Assembly: GCF_900107745.1 (NCBI RefSeq)
Contig: NZ_FNRO01000001.1
Span: forward strand, 434,001-498,000
DNA: 64,000 bases
Source: Variovorax sp. YR216
GTDB lineage: Bacteria; Pseudomonadota; Gammaproteobacteria; Burkholderiales; Burkholderiaceae_C
Direction: 5' to 3'
Below the pieces are notes generated by a model. The model saw nothing but the letters and a program-made list of their open reading frames with translations. It made no database searches and was not told the origin of the DNA. This document shows positions 1 through 10,821 of the stretch, piece after piece (positions within the stretch are counted from its first letter, which is position 1; each line of letters opens with the position of its first letter). The position numbers were made by a program, and so were the translations under genes.

Positions 1-383
1 CGCCAGGTCTGCCCCATGACCAATGCGGGGCGCTCCTCGGCGGGCGCGGACACCAGCATGTAGGCGGCCATGCCCCAGACGACCAGCACCGGCACGGCCA
101 GCCCGAGCCAGGCCTTGCGCACCTTCACGCCCGGCCGCGACAGCCGCTCGACCATCAGATAGGCGCCTGCCGCGATGCAGACCGGGAACAGCAGCCGCAC
201 CCAGAACATGGGCCACGTCATCACTTCCATCAGGTCACGCCGCAGGCCGAACACCCACTGCATGAAGACGAAAGACAGCGGCAGCCCAACCAGCAACGCA
301 GTCAACAGCCGCCGGCTTGCCACATGCGTCGGCACCGGCGTAGCGCTGGCGGCGAGCATCGAGATCAGGTCGTCCGTCTTCAT
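1..383 (-). CDS. nrsF: NrsF-type anti-sigma factor (DUF1109), C-terminus beyond window
   Basis: Integral membrane anti-sigma factor that would hold the adjacent ECF sigma factor at the inner membrane until metal stress releases it. About 127 residues are visible, starting [11 protein letters not shown], the typical DUF1109 opening. Three hydrophobic segments follow (around residues 25-46, 57-80 and 90-112); the family has six, so the rest lies left of base 1. The start codon overlaps the sigma factor stop in a TGATG junction, so the pair is translationally coupled. In Caulobacter the homologous SigF-NrsF pair controls the gold/copper-induced bufferin genes, which here lie directly opposite. 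Family assignment rests on the N-terminal motif, topology and partner gene. Confidence 0.85.
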   Translation of the reverse strand, partial: MKTDDLISMLAASATPVPTHVASRRLLTALLVGLPLSFVFMQWVFGLRRDLMEVMTWPMFWVRLLFPVCIAAGAYLMVERLSRPGVKVRKAWLGLAVPVLVVWGMAAYMLVSAPAEERPALVMGQTW

Positions 384-952
384 CAGATCGCCTCCTTGAT
401 CTTCAGGGCGAGCGCCTTCAAGCCACGGTGGATGCCGACCTTGACCGCCGACTCCGACATGCCGGTGAGCTTCGCGGTCTCGGCCACCGAGAGGCCTTCC
501 AGCTTGACATGGACGATGGGCAATCGATGTCGATCCGGCAAGGTGTCGAGCAGACCGGCCAGGTCCCGTCGCGCATCGCTGGCTTCAGTGGCCGATTCGG
601 CAAAGACCGCGAGCTCATCGTCAAGCGGCTCGTGCAAGGCCTCGCGTCCCGCCTTGGAGCGCAGCAGATCGATCATCTTGTAGCGCGCGATCGCATGCAC
701 CCAGGCCGTCAGCGGCTGGTCGCTCTGGTAGGTGTGGCGCTGGTTGTGCATGGCGAGAAGGCATTCCTGGACGAGATCTTCCACTTCATCGGGCCACCCG
801 AACAGCCGCCTCGCGAGATAGGCGCGAAGGTGCGCGCTCAGCTTCTGCAGGAAGGTGCGATAAGCCGTGGCGTCGCCTTCCAGCCCGCGCAGGAAGAGCT
901 CGTGGAGCTCCTGCTCGGCGCCGTTCCCGTACTGCGGATTCCCTTTGGACAT
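383..952 (-). CDS. sigF: ECF RNA polymerase sigma factor, SigF type
   Basis: 189-residue ECF sigma factor. Region 2 is visible around residues 25-95 ([16 protein letters not shown] and [10 protein letters not shown]), and region 4 around residues 125-180 with the helix-turn-helix [19 protein letters not shown]. It is co-transcribed with the NrsF anti-sigma gene (one-base overlap) and faces the bufferin operon. Established knowledge: such pairs in Caulobacter respond to heavy metals and activate DUF2282/DUF692/DUF2063 genes. The ATG at 952 overlaps the -10-like CGAA of a sigma-F-type promoter on this strand. No ATG, GTG or TTG occurs in frame in the next 40 codons, so the start is probably right and the promoter placement is what is odd. 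Confidence 0.9.
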   Translation of the reverse strand: MSKGNPQYGNGAEQELHELFLRGLEGDATAYRTFLQKLSAHLRAYLARRLFGWPDEVEDLVQECLLAMHNQRHTYQSDQPLTAWVHAIARYKMIDLLRSKAGREALHEPLDDELAVFAESATEASDARRDLAGLLDTLPDRHRLPIVHVKLEGLSVAETAKLTGMSESAVKVGIHRGLKALALKIKEAI

Positions 953-977
953 TCGTGTTTTCAGCTCACCTGGTTAC
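952..977 (-). promoter_or_regulatory. Sigma-F-type promoter motif in front of sigF
   Basis: Reading the minus strand, GTAACC (977-972) is followed by exactly 16 bases and then CGAA (955-952). This matches the GTAACC-N16-CGAA consensus I recall for Caulobacter SigF and implies autoregulation. The last A of CGAA is the first base of the annotated ATG, so a transcript starting at the usual distance would begin inside the gene. Either the mRNA is effectively leaderless or a second promoter supplies the full message. Confidence 0.6.
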
Positions 978-1021
978 AGGGCCATGCAAAAAAAGAAACC
1001 GGGCGGATTGTGCCGCGCGCT

Positions 1022-1047
1022 GTAACTCACGGCGAGCGGACCGCGAA
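1022..1047 (+). promoter_or_regulatory. Sigma-F-type promoter of the bufferin operon
   Basis: GTAACT at 1022-1027, 16 bases, then CGAA at 1044-1047: one mismatch to GTAACC-N16-CGAA with perfect spacing. It lies 59 bases before the bufA1 ATG, leaving a leader of roughly 50 bases that includes the AGGAG ribosome binding site at 1096-1100. Together with the mirror motif in front of sigF, this makes direct control by the adjacent sigma factor likely. Confidence 0.7.
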
Positions 1048-1106
1048 GTAGAGACGACTGCGCCAGCCGGTGCGGTTGAACAACCACCCAAGCACAGGAG
1101 TTCACC

Positions 1107-1397
1107 ATGATCAATCGTTCTTTCGCAATCGCCGCCCTCGCACTGGGCGCCCTCGCCGCGTCCTCCGCCATGGCACAGGACAAGAAGCCGATGGATGACT
1201 CGATGGCCAAGGTCGAGAAGTGCTACGGCGTCTCGATGGCCGGAAAGAACGACTGCGCCGCCGGCCCCGGCACCACCTGCGCGGGCACGTCGAAGATGGA
1301 CTACCAGGGCAACGCCTGGCGAAACGTGCCCGCCGGCACCTGCACCTCGATCAAGACGCCCAAGGGCATGGGCTCGCTGATGCCGATGAAGGCCTGA
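1107..1397 (+). CDS. bufA1: Bufferin precursor, DUF2282 family periplasmic protein
   Basis: 96 residues with a Sec signal peptide (cleavage expected after AMA, residue 23). The mature part of about 73 residues holds four cysteines, Cys39, Cys50, Cys58 and Cys79, in the contexts EKCYG, NDCAAG, TTCAG and GTCTS typical of DUF2282. Established knowledge: bufferins are ribosomally made peptides whose core cysteines are converted by a DUF692 enzyme (with a DUF2063 partner) into thiooxazole groups that bind copper in the periplasm. Both partners follow immediately. A good ribosome binding site, AGGAG, sits six bases before the ATG. Modification and copper binding are inferred from the family and the operon. 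Confidence 0.9.
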   Translation: MINRSFAIAALALGALAASSAMAQDKKPMDDSMAKVEKCYGVSMAGKNDCAAGPGTTCAGTSKMDYQGNAWRNVPAGTCTSIKTPKGMGSLMPMKA

Positions 1398-1418
1398 CCC
1401 ACCTGTCAGGACGCGGCC

Positions 1419-2267
1419 ATGTTTGCAGCAATGACAGCGGGCGTCGGACTCAAGCCGCAGCACTTCGACGCGGCGGCATCCGCCGCGATCGACGGCCTGT
1501 GGTTCGAGGTCCATCCCGAGAACTACGCCGTCGAGGGCGGGCCGCGCTTGGCATGGCTGGAAGCGATACGCGAGCGGCACCCGGTGTCGCTGCACGGCGT
1601 CTCGCTCTCGCTCGCGTCGGATGCCGGACCCGACGCGGCCCAGCTTCGGCGGCTGGCCGCGCTGGCGCGCCGGATCGAACCCGCGCTGGTGTCGGAGCAC
1701 CTGGCCTGGTCGCGCTGGGACGGCCGCTACTTTCCCGACCTGCTCCCGTTCCCGCGCACGGATGAAGCGCTGCATTGCATCGTGCGCAACATCGAGCGCG
1801 TACAGGCCGCGCTCAACCGCCCGATCGCGATCGAGAACCCGTCGCACTACCTGCGCATCGCGACGCACGAATGGGACGAAATCGACTTCCTCGACGAGAT
1901 CGCGCGACGCACCGGCTGCACGCTGCTGCTCGACATCAACAACGTGCACGTCTCGGCGCGCAATCTCGGCTTCGAGGCGGACGACTGGCTCGACCGCTTT
2001 CCCGCATCGCGCGTGACCGAGATCCATCTGGCCGGGCATACGCGCGATCCGAACCTGGGTGCCTCGCTGCTGATCGATTCGCACGATGCACCGGTCGCTC
2101 CGGACGTCTGGCGGCTCTATCGCCGATTCCTCGAGCGCGCGGGCGCACGCCCGACCTTGATCGAACGCGACGGCAACATCCCATGTTTCGACGAACTGAT
2201 GACCGAACGCGCACACGCCGAAGGTGAACTGCGGCGCGCCGCGTGCGGCGCGGAGGTCACCTCATGA
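1419..2267 (+). CDS. bufB: DUF692 / MNIO-family bufferin-modifying enzyme
   Basis: 282-residue TIM-barrel protein of the multinuclear non-heme iron oxidative enzymes, the family of MbnB. Family motifs appear in order: [46 protein letters not shown] and [12 protein letters not shown]. These carry the His, Asp, Asn and Glu residues that bind the iron cluster. It should oxidise core cysteines of the upstream DUF2282 peptide. The start at 1419 is preceded by a CAGGA-type ribosome binding site; a second ATG four codons later (1431) is possible. The stop overlaps the next start (ATGA), so bufB and bufC are coupled. Confidence 0.93.
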   Translation: MFAAMTAGVGLKPQHFDAAASAAIDGLWFEVHPENYAVEGGPRLAWLEAIRERHPVSLHGVSLSLASDAGPDAAQLRRLAALARRIEPALVSEHLAWSRWDGRYFPDLLPFPRTDEALHCIVRNIERVQAALNRPIAIENPSHYLRIATHEWDEIDFLDEIARRTGCTLLLDINNVHVSARNLGFEADDWLDRFPASRVTEIHLAGHTRDPNLGASLLIDSHDAPVAPDVWRLYRRFLERAGARPTLIERDGNIPCFDELMTERAHAEGELRRAACGAEVTS

Positions 2268-3058
2268 CATCGGGACTCAGCCGATTCCAGTCGGCCTTCG
2301 CGTCCGCGTTGCACGCACCGGATGACATCGCGGACCCCGCCATGCACGCACTGCTCGCACAGCCGGCGTTCGCGGTCTACCGCAACACGGTGATGAAAGG
2401 CTGCGTCGATGCGCTCGAAGCCAACTTCCCCGCGGTGGCGCGACTGGTCGGCAGCGAGTGGTTCCGTGCAGCGGCGGCGCTTCATGTGGCCGACCAACCG
2501 CCGCGCGACGGGCAACTTTCGCGCTATGGCGGCGCGTTCCCCGACTTCCTCTCGGGCTTCGAGCCGGCCTCCGGGCTCACCTACCTCGCGGACGTGGCCC
2601 GGATCGATGCCATGTGGAGCGAAGCCCACGTCGCCGCCGATGCCGCCCCGGTCGACGCTGCATGGCTCGCCCGCCAGGAGCCCGATACGCTGGCCCGGCT
2701 CGTCCTCGTGCCGCATCCGGCGGCCCGCTGGGCATGGTTCCGTGATCAGCCGATCTTCTCCATCTGGCAACGCAATCGCGCAGAGGGCGACGCGGCCGGC
2801 ATCGCGCATCTCGACTGGCGCAGCGAAGGCGCGTTGATCACACGCCCCCGCGACGCGGTTCGGTCGTGCGCGATCGGCGAGGCGGACTGCGCATTTCTCG
2901 ATGCCTGCGCCACCGGCCTGCCGCTCGCCGAGGCGGCGGAGCGCGCATCGGACGCGAATCCCGAAGCCGACCTCGCCGCCCTGCTCGAAGGCCTGCTGCG
3001 CGCCGGCGCCTTCGCGCGCCCTTCCCCTCAACCCGACCTGGAAGTGAGAACGCCATGA
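2264..3058 (+). CDS. bufC: DUF2063 family bufferin maturation partner
   Basis: 264 residues. The N-terminal DUF2063 domain (about residues 5-100) contains [23 protein letters not shown] and [13 protein letters not shown], typical of the family. This domain is thought to present the peptide substrate to the MNIO enzyme, like MbnC for MbnB. The C-terminal part is less conserved. Start chosen at 2264 because it forms an ATGA overlap with bufB and has GGAGG just upstream; an in-frame extension back to 2243 lacks support. The stop overlaps the ATG of the next gene in the same way. Confidence 0.9.
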   Translation: MTSGLSRFQSAFASALHAPDDIADPAMHALLAQPAFAVYRNTVMKGCVDALEANFPAVARLVGSEWFRAAAALHVADQPPRDGQLSRYGGAFPDFLSGFEPASGLTYLADVARIDAMWSEAHVAADAAPVDAAWLARQEPDTLARLVLVPHPAARWAWFRDQPIFSIWQRNRAEGDAAGIAHLDWRSEGALITRPRDAVRSCAIGEADCAFLDACATGLPLAEAAERASDANPEADLAALLEGLLRAGAFARPSPQPDLEVRTP

Positions 3059-3540
3059 ACACCCGCACCGCATCCCCCGCGCTCAGCCATGACGCCCAGG
3101 ACCACGGCCTGATCGCGCGATGGAACCGGCTCGCCGCCGGACTCACGCGCCTCGTGACGCACGACGTGCTGGCGCTGGCCAGCCGCTTCGCCATCGCCGC
3201 GATCTTCTTCATGTCCGGGCGAACCAAGGTCGATGGCTTTCTCCACATCACGGAAGGCGCCTACGAGCTTTTCCGTACCGAATACAAGCTGCCGCTCGTT
3301 CCACCCGAGATCGCGGCGCATCTGGCAGCCTATGCCGAGCATCTCTTTCCGGTGCTGCTCGTGCTGGGTCTGTTCACGCGGCTGTCCTCGCTTGCGCTGC
3401 TCGGCATGACATTGGTGATCGAGGTCTTCGTCTACCCCGACGCATGGCCGACGCATCTGTCGTGGGCCGCGCTGTTGCTCTACCTCGCGGGCCGCGGCGG
3501 CGGCACCCTCGCGCTAGACCGGTTGCTGCGCATTGCCTAG
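3055..3540 (+). CDS. bufD: DoxX-family membrane protein of the bufferin operon
   Basis: 161-residue inner-membrane protein with about four hydrophobic segments (near residues 43-62, 92-117, 119-128 and 135-152). It has the DoxX-like opening LASRFAIAAIFFMSGRTKVDGF and the motif AEHLFPVLLVLGLFTRL. DoxX proteins are the usual last gene of DUF2282-DUF692-DUF2063 operons (gigD in Caulobacter). Their role is unsettled; passing electrons or supporting redox at the membrane is a guess. Start at 3055 by ATGA overlap with bufC. Confidence 0.88.
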   Translation: MNTRTASPALSHDAQDHGLIARWNRLAAGLTRLVTHDVLALASRFAIAAIFFMSGRTKVDGFLHITEGAYELFRTEYKLPLVPPEIAAHLAAYAEHLFPVLLVLGLFTRLSSLALLGMTLVIEVFVYPDAWPTHLSWAALLLYLAGRGGGTLALDRLLRIA

Positions 3541-3593
3541 CGAGCGCATCGCGACGCCATCCGCCTGCTACGGCGAATGGCGTATGCACCGGC

Positions 3594-3622
3594 TTGCCAG
3601 TTGGGAAAGCCCTCGATACATT
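3594..3622 (+). promoter_or_regulatory. Predicted sigma-70 promoter of the URC operon
   Basis: TTGCCA at 3594-3599, a 17-base spacer and TACATT at 3617-3622 match sigma-70 elements at 5/6 and 4/6 positions. Initiation near 3629 would leave a leader of about 14 bases carrying a GAGGG ribosome binding site at 3632-3636. A GCCCTC...GAGGGC inverted repeat (3609-3637) spans the -10 and the ribosome binding site and could be an operator. Confidence 0.5.
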
Positions 3623-3642
3623 TTGTTTTTTGAGGGCCTGCA

Positions 3643-4979
<1,337 letters not shown>

Positions 4980-4983
<4 letters not shown>

Positions 4984-6380
4984 GCAAGGACAACTACGGG
5001 GTCGATCCCGACCGGCCGACGCGCAACGCAGCCGTGCGGAGCGCAGATGCCGAGGGTCATGTCGATCCCACTGTCGAGTTCGATCTGGACACCGACCAGC
5101 CTGCCGGCGCGGCCGCCTACCTGCGCACCACCACCGCGATCCGCAGCCGCGCGGCGATGCTGCTTGCACGCGCGCGGGCCGGCGAATCGCAGTGGTTCAC
5201 CATCGGCAACGCCGATGCGCTCGAAGACACCGCACGCACGATCGGAGAAGTCACGCGCGACCGCTATCCGTGGAACCCGATCCCCTATCACAGCCGCTGG
5301 CGGCACTTCGAGGCGGGCGGCGTCAACCGCGTGAAGATGCTGGACGACCTGCTGGGCCCGATCGACGCGACCCAGCGCGCCCGCGCGCACATCGACCTGG
5401 CGCTGGTGAGCGTTCTCCTCGATGCCGGCGCCGGCCCCGACTGGCACTACGTCGAGCCGGCCACCGGCCAGCGCTACACCCGCTCCGAAGGTCTGGGCGT
5501 CGCGAGCTTCCATGCGTTCACGAGCGGTCTGTTTTCGTCGGACCCCAAACACCCGTACCAGGCCGACGCCGCCGGATTGCGCGCCCTCGTCACCGACCGG
5601 CTCGGCGATGCCTTTCAGGTCAGCACGTTCAATCCACTGGTCGGCCTCGCGGGCCGCGCCATGCTGCTGCGCCGCCTCGGCGAGGCGATGAGCGAGCAGC
5701 CGGAATACTTTGGCGACGACGGCCGGCCCGGCGGCATCTTCGATGCACTGGTCGCACCCCACGGTCCGGCCGCACCACCCACCGCGGAGATCCGGGCGCA
5801 CGACATTCTTTCGCTGTTGCTCGATTCGCTCTCCGCGATCTGGCCGGCCTCCAACGCGGTCGACAGCATCGCGGCGGATGGCAGCGACTCGGCCGGCACC
5901 GGCGACCCCGCCTTTGCCCTGGGCGACTGCTGGCGCCATAGCGCGGTGCAGGGGCCGGGATTGACCCATGGCTGGATGCCCTTCCACAAGCTCTCCCAGT
6001 GGCTCACCTACTCGCTGCTCGAACCTTTCGAATGGGCGGGCGTGAAGGTGCGGCAGGTCGATGCACTGACGGCGCTGCCCGAATACCGCAACGGCGGCCT
6101 GCTGATCGACAGCGGGCTGATCGTGCCCAGGAGCCCGGCCTTTCTCGAACGCGAATGGAAGGTGGGCGACGAATTCATCGTCGAGTGGCGCGCGTTGACG
6201 ATCGCCCTGCTCGACGAACTGGTGCCCGTGGTGCGCAAGGTGCTCGGCAAGAAGGACGACGAGCTGCCGCTCGCGCGCATGCTCGAAGGCGGCACCTGGG
6301 CGGCCGGGCGGGTGATGGCACAGCGCTTGCGTGAAGGTGCACCACCATTGCGGATCGTGAGCGACGGCACCGTCTTCTAG
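4980..6380 (+). CDS. urc4: DUF1688 family protein, URC4-like
   Basis: 466 residues, DUF1688 family. Recognised from YLRTTTAIRSRAAMLL near the N-terminus, IPYHSRWRHFEAGGVNR, EGLGVASFHAF and the C-terminal WRALTIALLDELVP. In L. kluyveri the homologue Urc4p acts with Urc1p after uracil is made into UMP, and the pathway ends in urea and 3-hydroxypropionate. The chemistry of DUF1688 itself has no settled mechanism. The ATGA overlap with the URC1-like gene argues for stoichiometric expression. No signal peptide or membrane segment is visible, so it is cytosolic. Confidence 0.85.
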
Positions 6381-6434
6381 ACTTCAACACCTTTTTCACA
6401 ACGACAAGAGCGCCAAGGCGCGCCCCGAATCATC

Positions 6435-7064
<630 letters not shown>

Positions 7065-7070
7065 GCTCGC

Positions 7071-7172
7071 CCCCAGGCTGCGCGCACTTCGTGTCGCTTC
7101 GCCAACCCCCTACCGGGGGCGACACCGGCGGCCCGGCGAAGCCGGTTCCGCGGTGTCCCACGGCTGGGCTGT
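7071..7172. repeat. GC-rich intergenic repeat element with nested hairpins
   Basis: Non-coding block between upp and the binding-protein gene. It contains CCCCC-TACC-GGGGG (7106-7119) and a two-level hairpin: outer arms 7121-7131 and 7148-7157, inner arms CCGGC 7133-7137 and GCCGG 7141-7145. I recognise this type of sequence as an interspersed intergenic element of Comamonadaceae genomes; only one copy lies in this window, so that is recall rather than observation. It could also act as a transcript 3-prime stabiliser for upp. Confidence 0.5.
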
Positions 7173-7208
7173 GATCCAACAAAGATTCTTTACTCGAGGA
7201 GAAGCACT

Positions 7209-8210
7209 GTGAACCAACGCCGCCAGATGATCGTCCGTTCCGTCGCCCTTGCCGCCGCGCTCGCGGCCGGTGCGCCGGGTCTTGCGCTTGCGCAGCAGAA
7301 GCTCAAGGTGGCGGCGGTGTACACCGTGCCCTTCGAGCAGCAATGGGTCGGGCGCATCCACAAGGCGCTGAAGGCGGCCGAGGCGCGGGGCGAGATCGAG
7401 TACACGGCAACGGAGAACGTCGCCAATGCCGACTACGAGCGCGTGATGCGCGAATACGCGCAGGCAGGCAACCAGCTCATCTTTGGCGAAGTCTTCGGCG
7501 TCGAGGCGGCCGCGCGCAAGGTCGCGAAGGACTTCCCGAAGACCGCCTTCGTGATGGGTTCCTCGCTCAAGCCGCAGGCGCCGAACTTCTCGGTGTTCGA
7601 CAACTACATCCAGGAGCCGGCCTATCTGTCCGGCATGGTCGCGGGCGGCATGACCAAGAGCAACAAGATCGGCATGGTCGGCGGCTTTCCGATTCCCGAG
7701 GTCAACCGGCTCATGAATGCCTTCATGGCCGGTGCCAAGGAAGTGAACCCGAAGGTCGAATTCAGCGTGAGCTTCATCAACAGCTGGTTCGATCCGCCGA
7801 AGGCCAAGGAAGCCGCCTTCGCGATGATCGACAAGGGCGCCGACGTGATGTACGCCGAGCGCTTCGGCGTCAGCGACGCAGCCAAGGAGCGCGGCAAGCT
7901 CGCGATCGGCAACGTGATCAACACGCAGGACAAGTACCCCGACACCGTCGTCGCATCGGCCCTGTGGAATTTCGAGCCCTCGGCCGACCGCGCGATCAAG
8001 CTGGTCAAGGAAGGCAAGTTCACCGCCGAGGACTACGGCCAGTTCTCGACCATGAAGCACAAGGGCTCCGAGCTCGCGCCGCTGGGCACCTTCGAGTCCA
8101 AGGTGCCGGCGGACATCGTCGCCAAGGTCAAGGCCAGGCAGGCCGACATCCTCTCGGGCAAGTTCACGGTGAAGGTGGACGACACTCAACCAAAGTCCAC
8201 GGCCAAGTGA
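7209..8210 (+). CDS. BMP family ABC transporter substrate-binding protein
   Basis: 333-residue periplasmic protein of the Med/BMP (PnrA-like) family that binds nucleosides or nucleobases. Sec signal peptide at residues 1-29 (ALA-QQ cleavage, no lipobox cysteine, unlike the lipoproteins of Gram-positives). Family motifs include VYTVPFEQQWVGRIHKAL, FVMGSSLKPQAPNFSVFDNYIQEPAYLSG (read in two halves, residues 115-143) and GADVMYAERFGVSDAA. GTG start with the ribosome binding site AGGAG. It heads a gene run with an ATPase, two permeases and cytosine deaminase, which points to pyrimidine or nucleoside uptake. Confidence 0.9.
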   Translation: MNQRRQMIVRSVALAAALAAGAPGLALAQQKLKVAAVYTVPFEQQWVGRIHKALKAAEARGEIEYTATENVANADYERVMREYAQAGNQLIFGEVFGVEAAARKVAKDFPKTAFVMGSSLKPQAPNFSVFDNYIQEPAYLSGMVAGGMTKSNKIGMVGGFPIPEVNRLMNAFMAGAKEVNPKVEFSVSFINSWFDPPKAKEAAFAMIDKGADVMYAERFGVSDAAKERGKLAIGNVINTQDKYPDTVVASALWNFEPSADRAIKLVKEGKFTAEDYGQFSTMKHKGSELAPLGTFESKVPADIVAKVKARQADILSGKFTVKVDDTQPKSTAK

Positions 8211-8229
8211 GCGGCACGGGAAGCCGCCA

Positions 8230-9759
8230 GTGACGGTCCTGTCATTGCGCGGCATCACCAAGCGCTTCGGCGCGCTGGTGGCCAACGACGACATCTCGCT
8301 CGACCTGCAGGCCGGCGAGGTGCTCGCACTGCTCGGCGAGAACGGTGCGGGCAAGTCCACGCTGATGTCGATCCTGTTCGGGCACTACGTGGCCGATGCC
8401 GGCCACATCGAAGCCTTCGGACGGCCTCTCGCGCCGGGCAACCCCAAGGCGGCGCTGGCCGCGGGTATCGGCATGGTGCACCAGCACTTTACGCTGGCCG
8501 ACAACCTGAGCGTGCTCGACAACGTGCTGATGGGCACCGAGTCGCTCTGGCGGCCGTTCTCGCAGCGTTCCGGCGCACGCACCAAGCTCATGGACGTGGC
8601 GCAGCGCTTCGGCCTGCCGGTACAGCCGGACGCGATGGTGGGCAGCCTGTCGGTCGGCGAACGGCAGCGCGTGGAGATCCTGAAGGCGTTGTACCGCGAT
8701 GCGCGCATCCTGATCCTCGACGAGCCCACGGCCGTGCTCACGCCGCAGGAAAGCGAGGCGCTCTTCGCCACGCTCTCGCAGATGGTGGCGCAGGGCCTGT
8801 CGATCATCTTCATCAGCCACAAGCTCGCCGAGGTGATGCGCGTGTCGCACCGCATCGCGGTGTTGCGCGGCGGCAAGCTGGTCGCCGAGGCGAACACCCG
8901 CGATGCCACGCAGGCCCAGCTTGCGCTGTGGATGGTGGGGCATGCGATAGCAGGTACCGCGCGAAGCCCCGCCAGGCGTGTTGGAGATGCTGTGTGCGTG
9001 CTCGACCATGTGCGCACCGACGGCGACGGGCACGACCGGCTGCAAGACGTGACGCTCACGCTGCGCGCCGGCGAAATCACCGCGATCGCGGGCGTCTCCG
9101 GCAACGGCCAGGTGGCGCTGGCGGAACTGCTCAGCGGCACGCGCAGCCCGACGGCAGGCACGGTCAAGCTGATGGGGCGCGACCTGCCGCCCTCGCCCGC
9201 CCGGCTGGTGCTGCGCGGCGTGGCGCGCATTCCCGAAGACCGGCACGCGGTCGGCGTGATCGGCGATCTGCCGGTATGGGAAAACGCGGTGTCCGAACGC
9301 CTGCGCAGCCGCGCCTTTTCGCGCTGGCGGTTCTGGGTGCGGCGCGGCGCCGCGAAGGCGCACGCACGCGCAGTCGAGAAAGCCTATGACGTGCGCGGCG
9401 GCGGGCTCGACACGCCGGCGCGTTCGCTCTCCGGCGGCAACATGCAGAAACTGATCCTCGGGCGTGCGCTGCTGGCACCGGCATCGGTCGCGGCGCAAAA
9501 CCGGCTCGCGCGGCTGATCGTCGCGCACCAGCCGACCTGGGGGCTCGACATCGGCGCGGTCGCCTATGTGCAGCAGCAACTGGTGGCCGCACGCGATGCG
9601 GGTGCGGCGGTGCTGCTGATCTCCGACGATCTGGACGAGGTGCTCACGCTCGGCGACCGCGTCGCGGTGATGCACGGCGGCCACCTCGGCGAACCCCGCG
9701 CGGCCTCTGCCTGGACGCGCGAGGCGATCGGCCTCGCCATGGCGGGGTCGAAGGCATGA
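8230..9759 (+). CDS. Nucleoside-type ABC transporter ATPase with two nucleotide-binding domains
   Basis: 509-residue fused ATPase of the YufO/NupA type. The first domain is complete: Walker A GENGAGKST (about residue 37), signature LSVGERQRVEILKAL and Walker B ILILDEPTAVLTP. The second is degenerate at Walker A (GVSGNGQVALAELL, no lysine) and Walker B (VAHQPTWGLD) but keeps LSGGNMQKLILGRAL, as usual for this family, so one site hydrolyses ATP normally. GTG start 19 bases after the binding-protein gene. The stop overlaps the permease start (ATGA). Confidence 0.92.
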   Translation: MTVLSLRGITKRFGALVANDDISLDLQAGEVLALLGENGAGKSTLMSILFGHYVADAGHIEAFGRPLAPGNPKAALAAGIGMVHQHFTLADNLSVLDNVLMGTESLWRPFSQRSGARTKLMDVAQRFGLPVQPDAMVGSLSVGERQRVEILKALYRDARILILDEPTAVLTPQESEALFATLSQMVAQGLSIIFISHKLAEVMRVSHRIAVLRGGKLVAEANTRDATQAQLALWMVGHAIAGTARSPARRVGDAVCVLDHVRTDGDGHDRLQDVTLTLRAGEITAIAGVSGNGQVALAELLSGTRSPTAGTVKLMGRDLPPSPARLVLRGVARIPEDRHAVGVIGDLPVWENAVSERLRSRAFSRWRFWVRRGAAKAHARAVEKAYDVRGGGLDTPARSLSGGNMQKLILGRALLAPASVAAQNRLARLIVAHQPTWGLDIGAVAYVQQQLVAARDAGAAVLLISDDLDEVLTLGDRVAVMHGGHLGEPRAASAWTREAIGLAMAGSKA

Positions 9760-10817
9760 GGCTCGAACGCCGCCACGAGATTTCGCGCACCGCGCTGCTG
9801 GTCGCACCGATCGGCGCGATCGCGTTCACGCTGCTGGTGAGCACCCTGCTCGTGCTCTGGGCCGGTGCGCCGGTGGGCCGAACCTACGCGGTGCTGCTCA
9901 AGGGCGGCTTCGGCTCGGTCTTTGCATGGAGCGAGACGCTCACCCGCGCGATTCCGCTGATCCTGACCGGCCTTTCCGCGACGGTGGCTTTCAAGGCACG
10001 CCTTTTCAACATCGGGGCCGAAGGCCAGCTCTATGCGGGCGCGCTGGCCGCCGTCGCGGTGGGCGGCATGCACGGCGGCACGGGCTTCGAGTTGCCTGTG
10101 TGGCTGCTGTTTCCGCTGATGATGCTGGCGGCGGCGATCGCCGGAGCGCTGCTGCTGCTCGGTCCGGCGCTGATGAAGAACAAGCTCGGCGTGGATGAAG
10201 TCGTGACCACGCTGCTGATCAACTTCATCGTGCTGCTCGGCGTCTCGGCGATGCTCGACGGGCCGATGAAGGACCCGAGCGCGATGGGCTGGCCGCAAAG
10301 CGTTTCGCTGCAATCGGACCTCGAACTGGCCAAGCTCATCGCCCAGACGCGGGTGCACACCGGGCTGCTCTGGGCAGCGTCGCTGGCGGTCGTCGTCTGG
10401 GCACTCTTCAAGTACACGGTGATCGGCTTTGACATCCGCGCCGTGGGTGCAAATGCGCGCGCCGCCGCGTTCGCTGGCGTGCCGGTCACGCGCACCGTGG
10501 TCTTCGTCGCGCTGATCTCGGGCGCGCTCGCGGGGCTGGCCGGCGCGATCGAAGTCGCCGGGCGTACCAGCTACGTGACTCTCGACATGTCGCCTGGCTA
10601 CGGCTACAGCGGCATCGTGATCGCGATGCTCGCAGGGCTGAATCCGCTGGGCGTGCTTGCGGCTGCGATCTTCGTGGCGGGCGTGCTGGTCGGCGCGGAC
10701 ACCATGAGCCGCGCGATCGGCGTGCCGACGTACATCGCGGACGTGATCGTCGCCGCATCGCTGATCGCAGTGCTGGTCGCGACCTTGCTCACCCAATACC
10801 GCGTGCGCAGGAAATAG
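9756..10817 (+). CDS. ABC transporter permease, NupB/YufP type
   Basis: 353-residue inner-membrane permease of the branched-chain/nucleoside superfamily with about nine hydrophobic segments. Family motifs LTGLSATVAFKARLFNIGAEGQ and VDEVVTTLLINF are intact. It pairs with the next permease to form the channel of the BMP-type importer. Start at 9756 by four-base overlap with the ATPase gene. Orphan use with another binding protein is unlikely given the order binding protein, ATPase, permease, permease. Confidence 0.92.
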   Translation: MRLERRHEISRTALLVAPIGAIAFTLLVSTLLVLWAGAPVGRTYAVLLKGGFGSVFAWSETLTRAIPLILTGLSATVAFKARLFNIGAEGQLYAGALAAVAVGGMHGGTGFELPVWLLFPLMMLAAAIAGALLLLGPALMKNKLGVDEVVTTLLINFIVLLGVSAMLDGPMKDPSAMGWPQSVSLQSDLELAKLIAQTRVHTGLLWAASLAVVVWALFKYTVIGFDIRAVGANARAAAFAGVPVTRTVVFVALISGALAGLAGAIEVAGRTSYVTLDMSPGYGYSGIVIAMLAGLNPLGVLAAAIFVAGVLVGADTMSRAIGVPTYIADVIVAASLIAVLVATLLTQYRVRRK

Positions 10818-10821
10818 CGCC

